From the NCBI GenBank assembly GCA_017625815.1, contig JAGAKD010000002.1, positions 62,001 to 126,000 of the forward strand: a stretch of 64,000 nucleotides of DNA. Direction: 5' to 3'. Position numbers and translations under genes: made by a program. The notes under the pieces were generated by a model. That model was not told the origin of the DNA. It did not search any database and was given only the letters and a program-made list of their open reading frames with translations. Source of the DNA: Lachnospiraceae bacterium (GTDB lineage: Bacteria > Bacillota > Clostridia > Lachnospirales > Lachnospiraceae). Shown piece after piece: positions 1 through 8,371 of the stretch (position 1 is the stretch's first letter; every line of letters begins with the position of its first letter).

Positions 1-107
1 CCTTTTTTAACCAGTAATTCTAGGAGCGCCCTTTTTAATTGACGCTCCTTTTCTGTTGCAAAACTGCCGGCTTCAACGAGGTTAGTTATTTCTATTTTTT
101 TAGTCAT
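1..107 (-). CDS. Unknown protein, N-terminal fragment (runs off the left edge)
   Basis: An open frame starts at an ATG at 107 and continues past the window edge (about 35 residues seen). A strong GGAGGT site sits 9 bases upstream, in the 24-base gap after the MoxR-like gene. The visible part begins MTKKIEITNLVEAG and then becomes charged and helical (KERQLKRALLELL). That is too little to assign a function. Its position makes it the last visible member of the transcript that carries the MoxR-like ATPase. Confidence 0.75.
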   Translation of the reverse strand, partial: MTKKIEITNLVEAGSFATEKERQLKRALLELLVKK

Positions 108-131
108 TATTTTAACTACCTCCTTATTGGT

Positions 132-1526
132 TTACCATTTAAAACCTTTAATACGTTGTGCAGCGTCTTGAGGTGTTACATTGACAACACCACTTGCCTT
201 ACCGCCGCCACCAAATAATGTACTGTCTACTTCTTCGCCATTTCCTGATAGTATATCAGAAAATTCGTCATCAATATCATCGCCGGTACCAGTACTTGTT
301 GGGGTTGATACTGGCTTAGAAGTTGAGTCATCTTCTTCATTATCAGTAACAGTACTTGATGTTGTTGTACCTGCTTTTGGTACAACTGGGTCAATATCAG
401 TATATTTTGCTAAAATATCTTTAATCATTTTAATGTCACGGTCTAAGAAGCCAGATTGCTCTTCAACCCATTCAATAAATACATCTTTGCCCTCACCACC
501 GTCACTAATTAAACCATCAGTTAGGGAACGTTGGTTAAGCATAGTTGCATCATAATCAGCAAGCGTTTCTAAGTCGTCTCTGCTATCAAAGTCAAAAGAA
601 GGATCTTTTACTAAAAATTTTGCTAAGTCAAAAGCTTTTGCAAAGAATTTGTAGTCAGCAACATAGTCACTACTTGCTGGATCTAAGTCAGCTAGAATTG
701 CTGGAAAATATTCATTATAGAAATTTAGTGCTCTTGCTGGAGTAGAGTCAAACATTAATTTAGTTTTAAAACGGCTTTTTTCTGCATCATTTAGTGCGAT
801 TGCTCCAACATCAGTTGGTGCACTTGGGTTAATACAAGCAATAGTAAATAACAAATTAGGGAAGTGTCTATAACCATCCTTACCCGGACCTGCTACAGCG
901 TGCTCATTAATAAGTGTTAATAAACTAGCACGAAGTTGTTCAGGTGCTCTATTAAACTCATCTAAGAACAAAATAGAATTTTCTCTATCTAATGAATCTA
1001 AAATTCTAGAATATGCTTTTCCTGTGTATGAAACACCTGAAGCATCTCTTTCAAGGTTCGTTAAACCATTAACAACAATTTCTAGCTCTGGGTCTTTTGC
1101 GTTTACGTAAGCTAGTTCACAGCCACGCGCTTTTGCCCAGTCTCTAACAATACCTGTTTTGCCGCTACCTGGAAGTCCATTAACTAAAACGTCACAACCA
1201 GCGCCTTTGGTATACTTGCTTCTTCTGTTTCTTCTACTTTGTGCTAATACGCGGTCAAGTGTTTTAACGAGCTCATTGTTAGATACAATTGGAGCATATT
1301 CAACATCATTTTCTATATCTGCTGCAGTATCTTTAACCTCAGCTGCAAACTTTTTAGCATCAGCGTCAGAATCTTCGTCGGTAAGACCCATTTCCGCTTT
1401 TACAATGTCAGTAAGTTCGCCAGTAGTTAAATCTGATACTGTAGTATCCTCTGGAATTTCTACAGTTTCTTCATCTTCTGTAATTACTTTTTCAAGAAGT
1501 TTTTCATCGAGTTTATTTATTTTCAT
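132..1526 (-). CDS. MoxR-like AAA+ ATPase (AAA_5 type)
   Basis: A 464-residue ATPase. After an acidic N-terminal region of about 75 residues it has a Walker A motif (GLPGSGKTG, about residues 116-124), a Walker B motif (ILFLDEFNRA) and a sensor-like segment ending in CINPS, as in dynein-related/MoxR AAA ATPases. The C-terminal 100 residues are Ser/Thr/Asp-rich and low complexity (TTSSTVTDNEEDDSTS), then a conserved-looking tail ending in KGFKW. MoxR proteins usually remodel a partner, often a von Willebrand factor A protein. No such partner is visible, though the gene cut at the left edge could be one. The start is fixed by AGGAG 7 bases upstream. It probably shares the transcript that starts at the TGCTAAATTA motif at 2621. 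The fold is clear; the role in the phage is unknown. Confidence 0.85.
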   Translation of the reverse strand: MKINKLDEKLLEKVITEDEETVEIPEDTTVSDLTTGELTDIVKAEMGLTDEDSDADAKKFAAEVKDTAADIENDVEYAPIVSNNELVKTLDRVLAQSRRNRRSKYTKGAGCDVLVNGLPGSGKTGIVRDWAKARGCELAYVNAKDPELEIVVNGLTNLERDASGVSYTGKAYSRILDSLDRENSILFLDEFNRAPEQLRASLLTLINEHAVAGPGKDGYRHFPNLLFTIACINPSAPTDVGAIALNDAEKSRFKTKLMFDSTPARALNFYNEYFPAILADLDPASSDYVADYKFFAKAFDLAKFLVKDPSFDFDSRDDLETLADYDATMLNQRSLTDGLISDGGEGKDVFIEWVEEQSGFLDRDIKMIKDILAKYTDIDPVVPKAGTTTSSTVTDNEEDDSTSKPVSTPTSTGTGDDIDDEFSDILSGNGEEVDSTLFGGGGKASGVVNVTPQDAAQRIKGFKW

Positions 1527-1538
1527 CTTAGTCTCCTT

Positions 1539-2573
1539 TTAGTCGTGTTTTAGACAGTCATAAATATATGTATCTAAATCATGTGGTTTATATGATTCTT
1601 CTGTCTGTTCTATGCTCTCAGTAAAATTTTCATTTAGCTTACGAGCGGCAATAGCACAATCTCCATACTCAGTTCCTACAATAAAATAACCATTAGCATC
1701 AGCCTTTGTTTTTACAACATGTGGGTTACTTATATTAGCAGGTAGATTTGCACTTACTTTTTGTAAAAAAGCATCTGCATTTTTTATATCATCGAAATAG
1801 CAAGTACAATCTGTATAACCATTAGCACTGCCAAAGAATACTTTGTTAGTATTACCAGCAGCGCCTGCAGCCTTAAGAGGTTTAATGTGTGCAGTAGGAG
1901 TTACTTTTGCTGATTTAGCATTAGTTCCTTCAATTTTAAATATCCAGTTACCAGTAGCACTTGCAAGCACTTTACCTGAAGACTTGAGGTCCCTTACATT
2001 ACCTGACTGTGGACCAGATGATTTGTAGTCATTTTGTGGTGCTCCACCCTTGCTAGAACCTGTACCGGCAGCTTTGGTAGTTGTCTTTTTAGTCTTTACT
2101 GGAGCTTGATTGGATAAATAAGCGCCCATTTCTTTTACAGCTGCACCTAGATAAGTTTTTTCAAAAAGCTCTAGCTCATAAACACTTTTAATTGTGTCAT
2201 CCCAATATAGGCCTTCACTTAGTGCGTAATGTACTAAATAGCTAGCGAGTATTTGTTTAGTTTTTACAGTAGTATAAGACCATCTAGCACGATAGCGACC
2301 ACTGGCAGGTTTAAACATATAAAATCCTTGATAAAATATCTTGTCAATTTCAGGGTTAATATTAGAGCATGAACGATTGATAAGCTCATTTACAATACCT
2401 GTAGCAGCAGCTGCATCAAAATAATTTTTAGCAGGTGCTGAATATGACTTTCCTTGGTCATCAATATAAACCTTACAAGGCTTAATTTGGCCAGCAGCTA
2501 CTAATAAATCATGAATAAAATTTTTTGCAATTTTAGCTTGACTGGCACTCAATTTCTGATATCCTGATGCCAT
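1539..2573 (-). CDS. Unknown 344-residue protein upstream of the MoxR-like ATPase
   Basis: I do not recognise this protein. It has an N-terminal mostly helical part (about 1-150), a low-complexity basic linker rich in Lys, Thr, Ser and Gly (about 155-200), and a C-terminal mixed part with many Ala/Asn and a cysteine pair in YTDCTCYFDD. There is no signal peptide or membrane segment. The start has AAGGAG 9 bases upstream, and a TGCTAAATTA motif lies about 50 bases upstream, as in front of tail genes. It is followed after 12 bases by the MoxR-like gene, so the two may act together, as a MoxR partner or substrate, but nothing in the sequence proves it. Confidence 0.75.
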   Translation of the reverse strand: MASGYQKLSASQAKIAKNFIHDLLVAAGQIKPCKVYIDDQGKSYSAPAKNYFDAAAATGIVNELINRSCSNINPEIDKIFYQGFYMFKPASGRYRARWSYTTVKTKQILASYLVHYALSEGLYWDDTIKSVYELELFEKTYLGAAVKEMGAYLSNQAPVKTKKTTTKAAGTGSSKGGAPQNDYKSSGPQSGNVRDLKSSGKVLASATGNWIFKIEGTNAKSAKVTPTAHIKPLKAAGAAGNTNKVFFGSANGYTDCTCYFDDIKNADAFLQKVSANLPANISNPHVVKTKADANGYFIVGTEYGDCAIAARKLNENFTESIEQTEESYKPHDLDTYIYDCLKHD

Positions 2574-2620
2574 TATATTATCTCCTTAATAAATTATAAA
2601 TTTGATTTTTCAAAATCAAT

Positions 2621-2630
2621 TAATTTAGCA
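2621..2630 (-). promoter_or_regulatory. TGCTAAATTA motif (putative late-class promoter) for the MoxR block
   Basis: TGCTAAATTA on the minus strand, 48 bases upstream of the ATG at 2573 and directly after the terminator hairpin of the topoisomerase I transcript. Confidence 0.6.
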
Positions 2631-2633
2631 ATT

Positions 2634-2677
2634 AAATAAGCCACCAAAAATAATTTTAGTATTTTAGTGGCTTATTT
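2634..2677 (-). terminator. Hairpin after the topoisomerase I gene
   Basis: An 11-base perfect stem (2634-2644 with 2667-2677, AAATAAGCCAC and its complement) follows the topoisomerase I stop codon. The T-rich tract is weak (TTATTTAATT), and the hairpin abuts the TGCTAAATTA motif, forming a terminator-promoter module. Confidence 0.6.
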
Positions 2678-2685
2678 TACATAAT

Positions 2686-4539
2686 TTAGTCTCTATTTAC
2701 GATACCTGTGCATTTAGGATACTTGGTGCATCCCCAGAAGAGCTTGCCAAAACGACTTCTTCTTATAGCCATCGGTGCACCACAGAGCGGACATTCTTTT
2801 GTCTCAGTCTCAAGAGGTGTTTCTGACTCCTTGTTAGCTTCAATATTTCTTAATAAGTCACTATAAAAAGCATTCATAAAATCAAGCCAAGAAAGTTTAC
2901 CTTCAGCAATCAAGTCTAAGCTTGTTTCCATTTCTTTTGTATAATTTAAATTAATTATTTCAGAGAACGCTCTATTTAAGAAGTTAGCTAGCTGAATACC
3001 ACGTTCAGTTGGAACTATTTCTTTTTCTTGAAGTTCTGAATAGCCACGTTGAGCACTTAAAATAGTCTCTACAATAGTTGCATATGTAGATGGACGGCCT
3101 ATTTCTCTTGCTTGAAGCTCTTTTATTAGTGCTGCTTCAGTGTATCTAGGCTTTGGATGTGTGGTTAGCGTATAATAGCTTAAGTTGGTCTCTTTTAGTT
3201 CTTCATTTTCAGCCAAAAGTTCTTGCTGAGCTTCTATACTCGTCTTATTATAGACTGTAAGATAGCCGGGAGATTCTAAAGTCTTGTTAGAAAACCTAAA
3301 TAAGTGTCCATTATTTTCTATTGTATAGATAGTTTCATTATATAAAGCATCTGGCATAGCAGAAGCTATAGTACGTTGCCAAATAAGCTTATAAACTTTG
3401 ACTAGAAGGTCATTTTTTAAGTGATCAGTAAGCTTTTCTGGCGTCATTGTCGGGTCAACTACTCTTAAAGCTTCGTGTCCGTTCTGTTCACCGCCAGATT
3501 TCTTGCCTTTTCTTGGTGCTGTATATGCTTCAGGACCGAAAGTTGACTCAATAAAGCTTTTTAGCTCTGGAATAAACTCCGGAGAGTACTCTGTATCATC
3601 AGTTCTCATATATGTAATAAGACCAATATGCTCCCCATCAATACTAATACCCTCATAAAGCTTCTGAGCACAGCTCATAGCATCTTTTACTTTAAGTCCA
3701 ATCTTATTTGCAGCCTCTTGTTGGAAGGTTGCTGTGCAGAATGGCGGTTTTGGACTCTCTTTTCTGGTCTTGCTTTGTACACTTTTAACAATATAAGCTT
3801 TATTACAAGCTTTAATAACCTTATTTACCTCTTCTTCTGTAGAAAATTTGTCTTTAGGTTCCTCAGCGGTACCGATATATTTAGCTTGAGGGTAGTGTAT
3901 ACCATCTTTTTCAAAATCTAAGAAAAGCTCATAATAAAGTTCTGGAATAAAGTTAGTAATTTCATTCTCCCTGTCAACTACAAGAGCGAGCCCAACTGAT
4001 TGGCAACGACCAACACTTTTTGCGCCTATGTAACGCTTAGCCACTGGAGAAAGACCAAAGCCAATTAGCTTGTCTAAACGCATTCTTGCAAGTCCAGCTT
4101 CTACTAGATTCATATCAAGTGGAACAGGGTTTTCAAGCGCATGTATAATTGCCTTTGGAGTTATCTCGTGGGTAATAGCTCTAAAGTAAGTTCCTTCTTT
4201 GAGTTTAAGAAAATGTATTAAGCTCCAGCTGATTACTTCGCCTTCCCGGTCACCATCAGTCATAAGATAAACTTTATCAGAAGTTTTAACTGCCAATTTA
4301 AGATTGGCAACAACCTTAGTTTTATCTTCAGCTACTTTTAGACTCATTCTAAAGTTATCTGCTGGATAGATACCGGAGTTAAAACAAGGACCACCATTTT
4401 GAAGTTCCATTATATGACCAACAGAAGCCATAACAATCGCTTTATTATAACCGGCTTTTTTAAGAATATTACTAACCGTTTTAACTTTGTTTGGAGACTC
4501 AACAATAACTAAAAATTTTTCATCTTTTAGATTACTCAT
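2686..4539 (-). CDS. topA: DNA topoisomerase I (type IA)
   Basis: A 617-residue type IA topoisomerase, which relaxes negative supercoils through a 5'-phosphotyrosine. The TOPRIM domain starts at residue 8 (FLVIVESPNK) and has the DGDREGE acidic motif at 95-101. The active-site segment GLITYMRTD places the catalytic tyrosine at about Tyr310. The C-terminus has one four-cysteine zinc ribbon (CPLC and a second Cys pair spaced by eight residues, about 585-612), against three or more in many bacterial enzymes, so the protein is compact. The start has GGAGAA 5 bases upstream and overlaps by 8 bases a tiny ribbon-helix-helix gene. Together with the gyrase-like pair at 36.8-40.3 kb, the phage carries its own supercoiling control. 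Confidence 0.96.
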   Translation of the reverse strand: MSNLKDEKFLVIVESPNKVKTVSNILKKAGYNKAIVMASVGHIMELQNGGPCFNSGIYPADNFRMSLKVAEDKTKVVANLKLAVKTSDKVYLMTDGDREGEVISWSLIHFLKLKEGTYFRAITHEITPKAIIHALENPVPLDMNLVEAGLARMRLDKLIGFGLSPVAKRYIGAKSVGRCQSVGLALVVDRENEITNFIPELYYELFLDFEKDGIHYPQAKYIGTAEEPKDKFSTEEEVNKVIKACNKAYIVKSVQSKTRKESPKPPFCTATFQQEAANKIGLKVKDAMSCAQKLYEGISIDGEHIGLITYMRTDDTEYSPEFIPELKSFIESTFGPEAYTAPRKGKKSGGEQNGHEALRVVDPTMTPEKLTDHLKNDLLVKVYKLIWQRTIASAMPDALYNETIYTIENNGHLFRFSNKTLESPGYLTVYNKTSIEAQQELLAENEELKETNLSYYTLTTHPKPRYTEAALIKELQAREIGRPSTYATIVETILSAQRGYSELQEKEIVPTERGIQLANFLNRAFSEIINLNYTKEMETSLDLIAEGKLSWLDFMNAFYSDLLRNIEANKESETPLETETKECPLCGAPMAIRRSRFGKLFWGCTKYPKCTGIVNRD

Positions 4540-4681
4540 TGTTCTTCTCCTTATTTATCATATAGTCTACTAAGATGTCTCTGATAAGTGCAGAAACAGA
4601 CTTATTTTGGTGAAAAGCTTCTACTCTAAGTTTTTCTTTAAGCTCATCAGAAATCTCTAGACTGATTATTTTCTTTGCCAT
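4532..4681 (-). CDS. Small ribbon-helix-helix (Arc/MetJ-type) protein
   Basis: A 49-residue ORF (MAKKIISLEISDELKEKLRV...). The N-terminal strand of alternating residues followed by two helices (SDELKEKLRVEAF, then KSVSALIRDILVDYM) is the layout of ribbon-helix-helix DNA-binding proteins, which bind operators as dimers through the strand. Its last codons overlap the topoisomerase I start, so the two are translationally coupled and it may regulate this operon. Weak AAGGAT 9 bases upstream. Fold assignment is by pattern only. Confidence 0.75.
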   Translation of the reverse strand: MAKKIISLEISDELKEKLRVEAFHQNKSVSALIRDILVDYMINKEKNNE

Positions 4682-4692
4682 AAAATCAATCC

Positions 4693-4908
4693 TTATTTTT
4701 TATTTTGATAAACTAAACTGGCAGTGGTGTCACCACCAGAAATAATTCTACCGGTCCAGTCAGTGGTGTGTTTATATTTTGCTCTATAATATCCTAAAAT
4801 ACGTTTTTCAAAACTATAAGCAATCTTATCACCATTTGGTTGGGTTTTTATATAGCCGAGAATTCTAAGACTTGGGTAGTCTCTAATTATTTCTTCATTT
4901 GCTGCCAT
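4693..4908 (-). CDS. Unknown 71-residue protein
   Basis: A small basic protein with two similar segments, RILGYIKTQPNGDKIAY and RILGYYRAKYKHTTD, each beginning RILGY, which suggests a short internal duplication. It starts with TAATG coupling to the deformylase-like gene (AAGGGG upstream) and precedes the ribbon-helix-helix gene by 11 bases. No family recognised. Confidence 0.65.
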   Translation of the reverse strand: MAANEEIIRDYPSLRILGYIKTQPNGDKIAYSFEKRILGYYRAKYKHTTDWTGRIISGGDTTASLVYQNKK

Positions 4909-5696
4909 TACTTATGCCCCTTTTTATTCTTAAGCGCCTTATTGACTCCGGCTTTAAAATTAGTTTTTGCATAAGCCTTATTCTCAGCAATACGTGCAGC
5001 TTTTCCTGCTTTATGAATAGCAAGTTTATGTTCAGTCTCTTCTTCGCTATCAACTACTAATGTTCTGCCATTTACGACATCTTCTGAAAATTTAAGCTGT
5101 TTATATTGCTTGGCAAGCTCTTCATTTTCTGTGGCTTCTTGTGCTGCTTGATTGGCTTTTATCTTAATGAATTGCTTATAAATTTCTTTTATTTCTTCAA
5201 ATTCTTCTGGAGTTAAATCATTAAGACTTCCGTCTTCTTCGATATCAGAAACAAGACCGAGGTCGGAAGGAAGAACACCATCAAGAAGCTGCACTTGTTG
5301 GTCAAAAATTGCAGCGGCAGCATCAAGTAGCTTATTTTCTTCATACTTAAAATCATCAGTATAATAAACAACAGTAATTTCTTCAGGACGTGCTATAAGA
5401 ATTTCTTTACCCGGAAGAAGTGTAGATGTTTCAATTACCAAGTGGCTGCCTGTTTTCTTTGTAATAATTGGATCAATAAAAGTCTTAATAGCTTCATTAA
5501 ATCTAATACAGAAGATTCTTTTGTTAATACCAATTTGTGGCGCTGCTAAAGAAACCATATCTGGATTAGCTTCCATAATTTCTTTAAGGTCATTAATAAT
5601 TGCGTCACCCTCTTCTCTATTTATACCAGTATCTGAAATAAACTCAAGGGGTTCTGCAGATTCAAGTTTAGTAATGTCTGTAATTAGTTCTTTCAT
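4908..5696 (-). CDS. Peptide deformylase-like protein with lost catalytic residues
   Basis: Residues about 1-150 follow the peptide deformylase layout: motif 1 as SLAAPQIGI (49-57, normally GLAAPQ), motif 2 as ETSTLLPG (89-96, normally EGCLSVPG), and motif 3 as FDQQVQLLDG (131-140, normally HEIDHLNG after FQ). The metal-binding Cys is Ser91, both metal His are Gln133 and Leu137, and the catalytic Glu is Gln134. The protein should therefore not bind the metal or remove formyl groups. A charged, helical C-terminal extension of about 110 residues ends in KNKKGHK. Active phage deformylases are known; this one more likely binds a nascent-chain or ribosomal target, or is structural (inference). GAGG 6 bases before the ATG. 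Confidence 0.8.
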   Translation of the reverse strand: MKELITDITKLESAEPLEFISDTGINREEGDAIINDLKEIMEANPDMVSLAAPQIGINKRIFCIRFNEAIKTFIDPIITKKTGSHLVIETSTLLPGKEILIARPEEITVVYYTDDFKYEENKLLDAAAAIFDQQVQLLDGVLPSDLGLVSDIEEDGSLNDLTPEEFEEIKEIYKQFIKIKANQAAQEATENEELAKQYKQLKFSEDVVNGRTLVVDSEEETEHKLAIHKAGKAARIAENKAYAKTNFKAGVNKALKNKKGHK

Positions 5697-5744
5697 AAAC
5701 TACCTCATATTAATAAATTATTAAATTAATAACAACATTGTTTT

Positions 5745-5774
5745 AAAAATTGGCCAATGGGCTGGCCAATTTTA
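5745..5774 (-). terminator. Terminator after the 5772-6137 gene
   Basis: A 10-base perfect stem (AAAATTGGCC at 5746-5755 with 5764-5773), 8-base loop and a short TTTTT end on the minus strand. It overlaps the stop codon of the upstream gene. Confidence 0.75.
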
Positions 5775-6137
5775 TTTTTCTTCCTCACTTAACTTTTTAA
5801 GCTCAGCACGAAGATGTGTTAAAATACTTTCATTTTCTTTAATAACTGCATCCATGTCGGCATTATTATCTGCAAAGTATTTTTCCATAACAAGATTAGA
5901 TTTCTTATACTTTGTTTTCTTGTCTTTACGCTTTGGAAGTTCAAGAAGGTAAAGTATGTAGCTTAGACGGTGATAATTAGCTTGAAGGTCTTCAACATCT
6001 TTAGTAACATCAGCAAGCTTGTCTTCAGTAATATGACCGTCTTTAAGTGCTTGTTCAAAATCTTTTAGGTCTTCTTTCATTTCAAGATATTGACCAAGCA
6101 TATTATAATAATAAACTTTTACGTCTTTTATTGCCAT
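5772..6137 (-). CDS. Unknown 121-residue coiled-coil protein
   Basis: An almost entirely helical, charged protein. Heptad-like stretches run through LKDFEQALKDGHITEDKLAD and the C-terminus (ESILTHLRAELKKLSEEEK). No domain recognised. AAGGGAA lies 10 bases upstream of the start and a terminator hairpin begins within its stop codon, so it ends the run of small genes that starts near 9176. Confidence 0.7.
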   Translation of the reverse strand: MAIKDVKVYYYNMLGQYLEMKEDLKDFEQALKDGHITEDKLADVTKDVEDLQANYHRLSYILYLLELPKRKDKKTKYKKSNLVMEKYFADNNADMDAVIKENESILTHLRAELKKLSEEEK

Positions 6138-6162
6138 AAATAATTATTCCCTTCATTTTATA

Positions 6163-6534
6163 TTAAGCAAAATTTTCATATGTATTCATTATGTCTGGAA
6201 AATTAGCTATCGCTGCTTGTTCTAGCATTTCCTCAGCATAAGTAATGTCTTTTTTAGGGTCATTAAGAAGCTGATTTATTGCTTTAATAATAAGTCTTTC
6301 TTTGTAATCAAATTTTGAAAAGCTAACAGCAAAGCCATCAATAAGCGGGTAGTCTTCTACACTTCCGGCAATAACTGGCCCAAAGATTATTAAAGATGTC
6401 TTACCCATAACTGTTTTAGTTCGTAAAAACCAATCTCCATTCATTGAAGAGGAACACTTTATTGTTGTATTACCAATGTCACCAATTTCTAAAGTTTGTG
6501 TAAAGACTGGCTGTTGGTCGAATTCAAAAATCAT
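6163..6534 (-). CDS. Unknown 123-residue protein
   Basis: Predicted mixed strand then helix: the N-terminal half is beta-rich (FEFDQQPVFTQTLEIGDIGN), the C-terminal half helical. No motif recognised. It starts by TAATG overlap with the upstream gene, with GGAG ahead of it, so translation is coupled. Confidence 0.7.
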   Translation of the reverse strand: MIFEFDQQPVFTQTLEIGDIGNTTIKCSSSMNGDWFLRTKTVMGKTSLIIFGPVIAGSVEDYPLIDGFAVSFSKFDYKERLIIKAINQLLNDPKKDITYAEEMLEQAAIANFPDIMNTYENFA

Positions 6535-6830
6535 TATTTTTCTCCAATCTTTAAGATATACTTATCCTCATCATAATCTCCAATAAGAAAGATTTGATAT
6601 GTAGTATTATCTTCTTCAGTTTCAAAATAATTTGTAAGCTTTGTTAAACTGCTATTAGTATTAAAGTCTAATGTTGGAAATTCAAGATTAGTAGCATTTC
6701 TATCTAGTTTTGTATACATTCTTGCATAAGCATTACTATTCTCTAAATCAATTACATAGAATTGATTATCGTATCTACCAGTGTCCTCTATTTCCAACTT
6801 TTTAAGTAGGTTTTTTATATCAGATGTCAT
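6534..6830 (-). CDS. Unknown 98-residue acidic protein
   Basis: An acidic protein with Tyr- and Asn-rich strands (FYVIDLENSNAYARMYTKL). AGGAGG sits 10 bases upstream of the ATG. It overlaps the end of the upstream gene by 11 bases and the start of the downstream gene by one. No family recognised. Confidence 0.7.
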   Translation of the reverse strand: MTSDIKNLLKKLEIEDTGRYDNQFYVIDLENSNAYARMYTKLDRNATNLEFPTLDFNTNSSLTKLTNYFETEEDNTTYQIFLIGDYDEDKYILKIGEK

Positions 6831-7401
6831 CGGGGTTATCCTCCTCGGTTTTATCTTCTACGTCAGTATAAACTACATCATCAGTTGCCTGTTGCTGAGC
6901 AAGCAAGTTAGAAAGTAGTGCACTAACTGCGTTTTTAACTCTTTCACGAGAATCCCTTCCAAGGTTAATTCCGGTATCACCAACATTGACTTCATTAGTT
7001 TGCTGGTTGATTTGAATAAGTGGTGTATCTTGTACTCCGGAAGCTTGCTTAGTTCCACGCTCAATAAGGTCTTGAACTGTCTTCAAGCTGTTCATTAGGT
7101 CTTGGTTAGAAATTTCATCAGGTCTATTAGTAAATCTTGCAACTGCTTGGTCTGTAATAACATCCATTAAGTCACTTAACTTATTTACTCTAATCATTGT
7201 TTTCTTGTTTTGATTAACATTAAATAAGTGTGTTAAATCTTTTGTACGCTCTAAATTTTGCTCATCAACTATTTGTGCAATAAGAGCTAAAGATTCTGCA
7301 TTAAGTACTTTTCTTGCTTCTGCAACTTTTTCTGGGTCAGTTAAAATACTTAGGTCAGTATTTTCATCGACCACAACTAAGTCATTCTTTTCTTCATCCA
7401 T
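6820..7401 (-). CDS. Unknown 193-residue protein
   Basis: A mainly helical protein with an acidic C-terminal tail (DVVYTDVEDKTEEDNPDDI). A central segment reads TMIRVNKLSDLMDVITDQAV. GGAGGT precedes the start and its ATG overlaps the upstream TAA. Its size and acidic tail resemble many phage accessory proteins, but I recognise no family. Confidence 0.7.
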   Translation of the reverse strand: MDEEKNDLVVVDENTDLSILTDPEKVAEARKVLNAESLALIAQIVDEQNLERTKDLTHLFNVNQNKKTMIRVNKLSDLMDVITDQAVARFTNRPDEISNQDLMNSLKTVQDLIERGTKQASGVQDTPLIQINQQTNEVNVGDTGINLGRDSRERVKNAVSALLSNLLAQQQATDDVVYTDVEDKTEEDNPDDI

Positions 7402-7745
7402 TAGTCAAGAACCTCCGCACAAGCTGCTATTAGTTTTTCTGAAACTGCTTCTGAAAGAATCAGCTCAAGCATATCTGTTTCTGGACTTGCAAGACTCTTC
7501 TTAATAGTAGCCTTTAACTTTGAACTTGGTAAAAACTTACATTGCATATCAACAAGATCAATACTGAGAGCGCCGATGCCGATATTGATTAAAACAGTCT
7601 TTTCTTTTGCAAGAATTGCTTCGTGAATAATACTTCCAATACAGAGATTTGACTTAGCTACAAGCTCATCCATAACTTTATTTGGAAGCTTTAATAGTGT
7701 GCCTAAATCATCTGTTAGATTTTGTTTAGGTGTTGTATTAGCCAT
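7401..7745 (-). CDS. Unknown 114-residue protein
   Basis: A protein with an alternating hydrophobic core segment (TVLINIGIGALSIDLV) flanked by helices; ATG preceded by AGGAGG. The hydrophobic stretch is too short and polar for a convincing membrane anchor. Coupled by TAATG to the next gene. Function unknown. Confidence 0.7.
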   Translation of the reverse strand: MANTTPKQNLTDDLGTLLKLPNKVMDELVAKSNLCIGSIIHEAILAKEKTVLINIGIGALSIDLVDMQCKFLPSSKLKATIKKSLASPETDMLELILSEAVSEKLIAACAEVLD

Positions 7746-7755
7746 AATATCCTCC

Positions 7756-7980
7756 TTACTTATCTATTCTTCTTAATACCTTCATAGGGTCTTCACCATA
7801 AAGGCTCCACGAACTAGAAGTTACTTCGTAGAGATAATTCTTAAATGACCGGCCGAGCTTATATTCAATACAACTGGTCATTATCACTTCGGGTTCAAAT
7901 ACATTTTCAAAGATATCTCTAATAAATGTTACACGCGTCTCAAAAGTTCTGAGGGCTGGATCAAATTTCTTACTTGCCAT
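7756..7980 (-). CDS. Unknown 74-residue protein
   Basis: A longer frame opens at a TTG at 8004. The ATG at 7980 (MASKKFDPALRTFE) is a more natural start because GGAG lies inside that extension, though the 14-base spacing is long. It overlaps the end of the upstream gene by 11 bases. No motif recognised. Confidence 0.55.
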   Translation of the reverse strand: MASKKFDPALRTFETRVTFIRDIFENVFEPEVIMTSCIEYKLGRSFKNYLYEVTSSSWSLYGEDPMKVLRRIDK

Positions 7981-8371
7981 TTTTCTGAATTTGACTCCTA
8001 TCAATATTATATTCCTTCATAATAGGAAGAAGTTGTAAATATAGCTCTGTAACTTTATCTCGAGTTTTCTTTGATTCTATATTTAATTTTGTTTGAGCAT
8101 TTGCTAATGACTCTCCATCAATATTTATATATTGATATAGAAGGAGAGCATTTGACATAACAGTAAAATCTTCAGCTGAAGGGAACTTAACTGTTCTGCC
8201 TGCAAAATATGTAAGAAGTCTAGTTAGATTACTTCCATCTAATAGATAACAAAGCTCGCTAAGAACTGCATAATCCGGAATTTCTTTTATCTTATACATT
8301 GCAAAAAGCATTAAGGTATAGATATCAGAAAGATGTAATGAGTTTAAATTTGCTTTAATGCCATTCTTCAT
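7970..8371 (-). CDS. Unknown 133-residue helical protein
   Basis: Predicted all-helical protein (SLHLSDIYTLMLFAMYKIKE and later segments) with AGGAG upstream of the ATG. It overlaps its upstream and downstream neighbours, as do most genes in this block. No family recognised. Confidence 0.65.
   Translation of the reverse strand: MKNGIKANLNSLHLSDIYTLMLFAMYKIKEIPDYAVLSELCYLLDGSNLTRLLTYFAGRTVKFPSAEDFTVMSNALLLYQYINIDGESLANAQTKLNIESKKTRDKVTELYLQLLPIMKEYNIDRSQIQKNGK

Noticed and set aside
1911..1920. TGCTAAATCA match inside the 1539-2573 gene
   Set aside because: It lies within coding sequence (AKSAK codons), differs from the consensus in one base, and no unit starts downstream.
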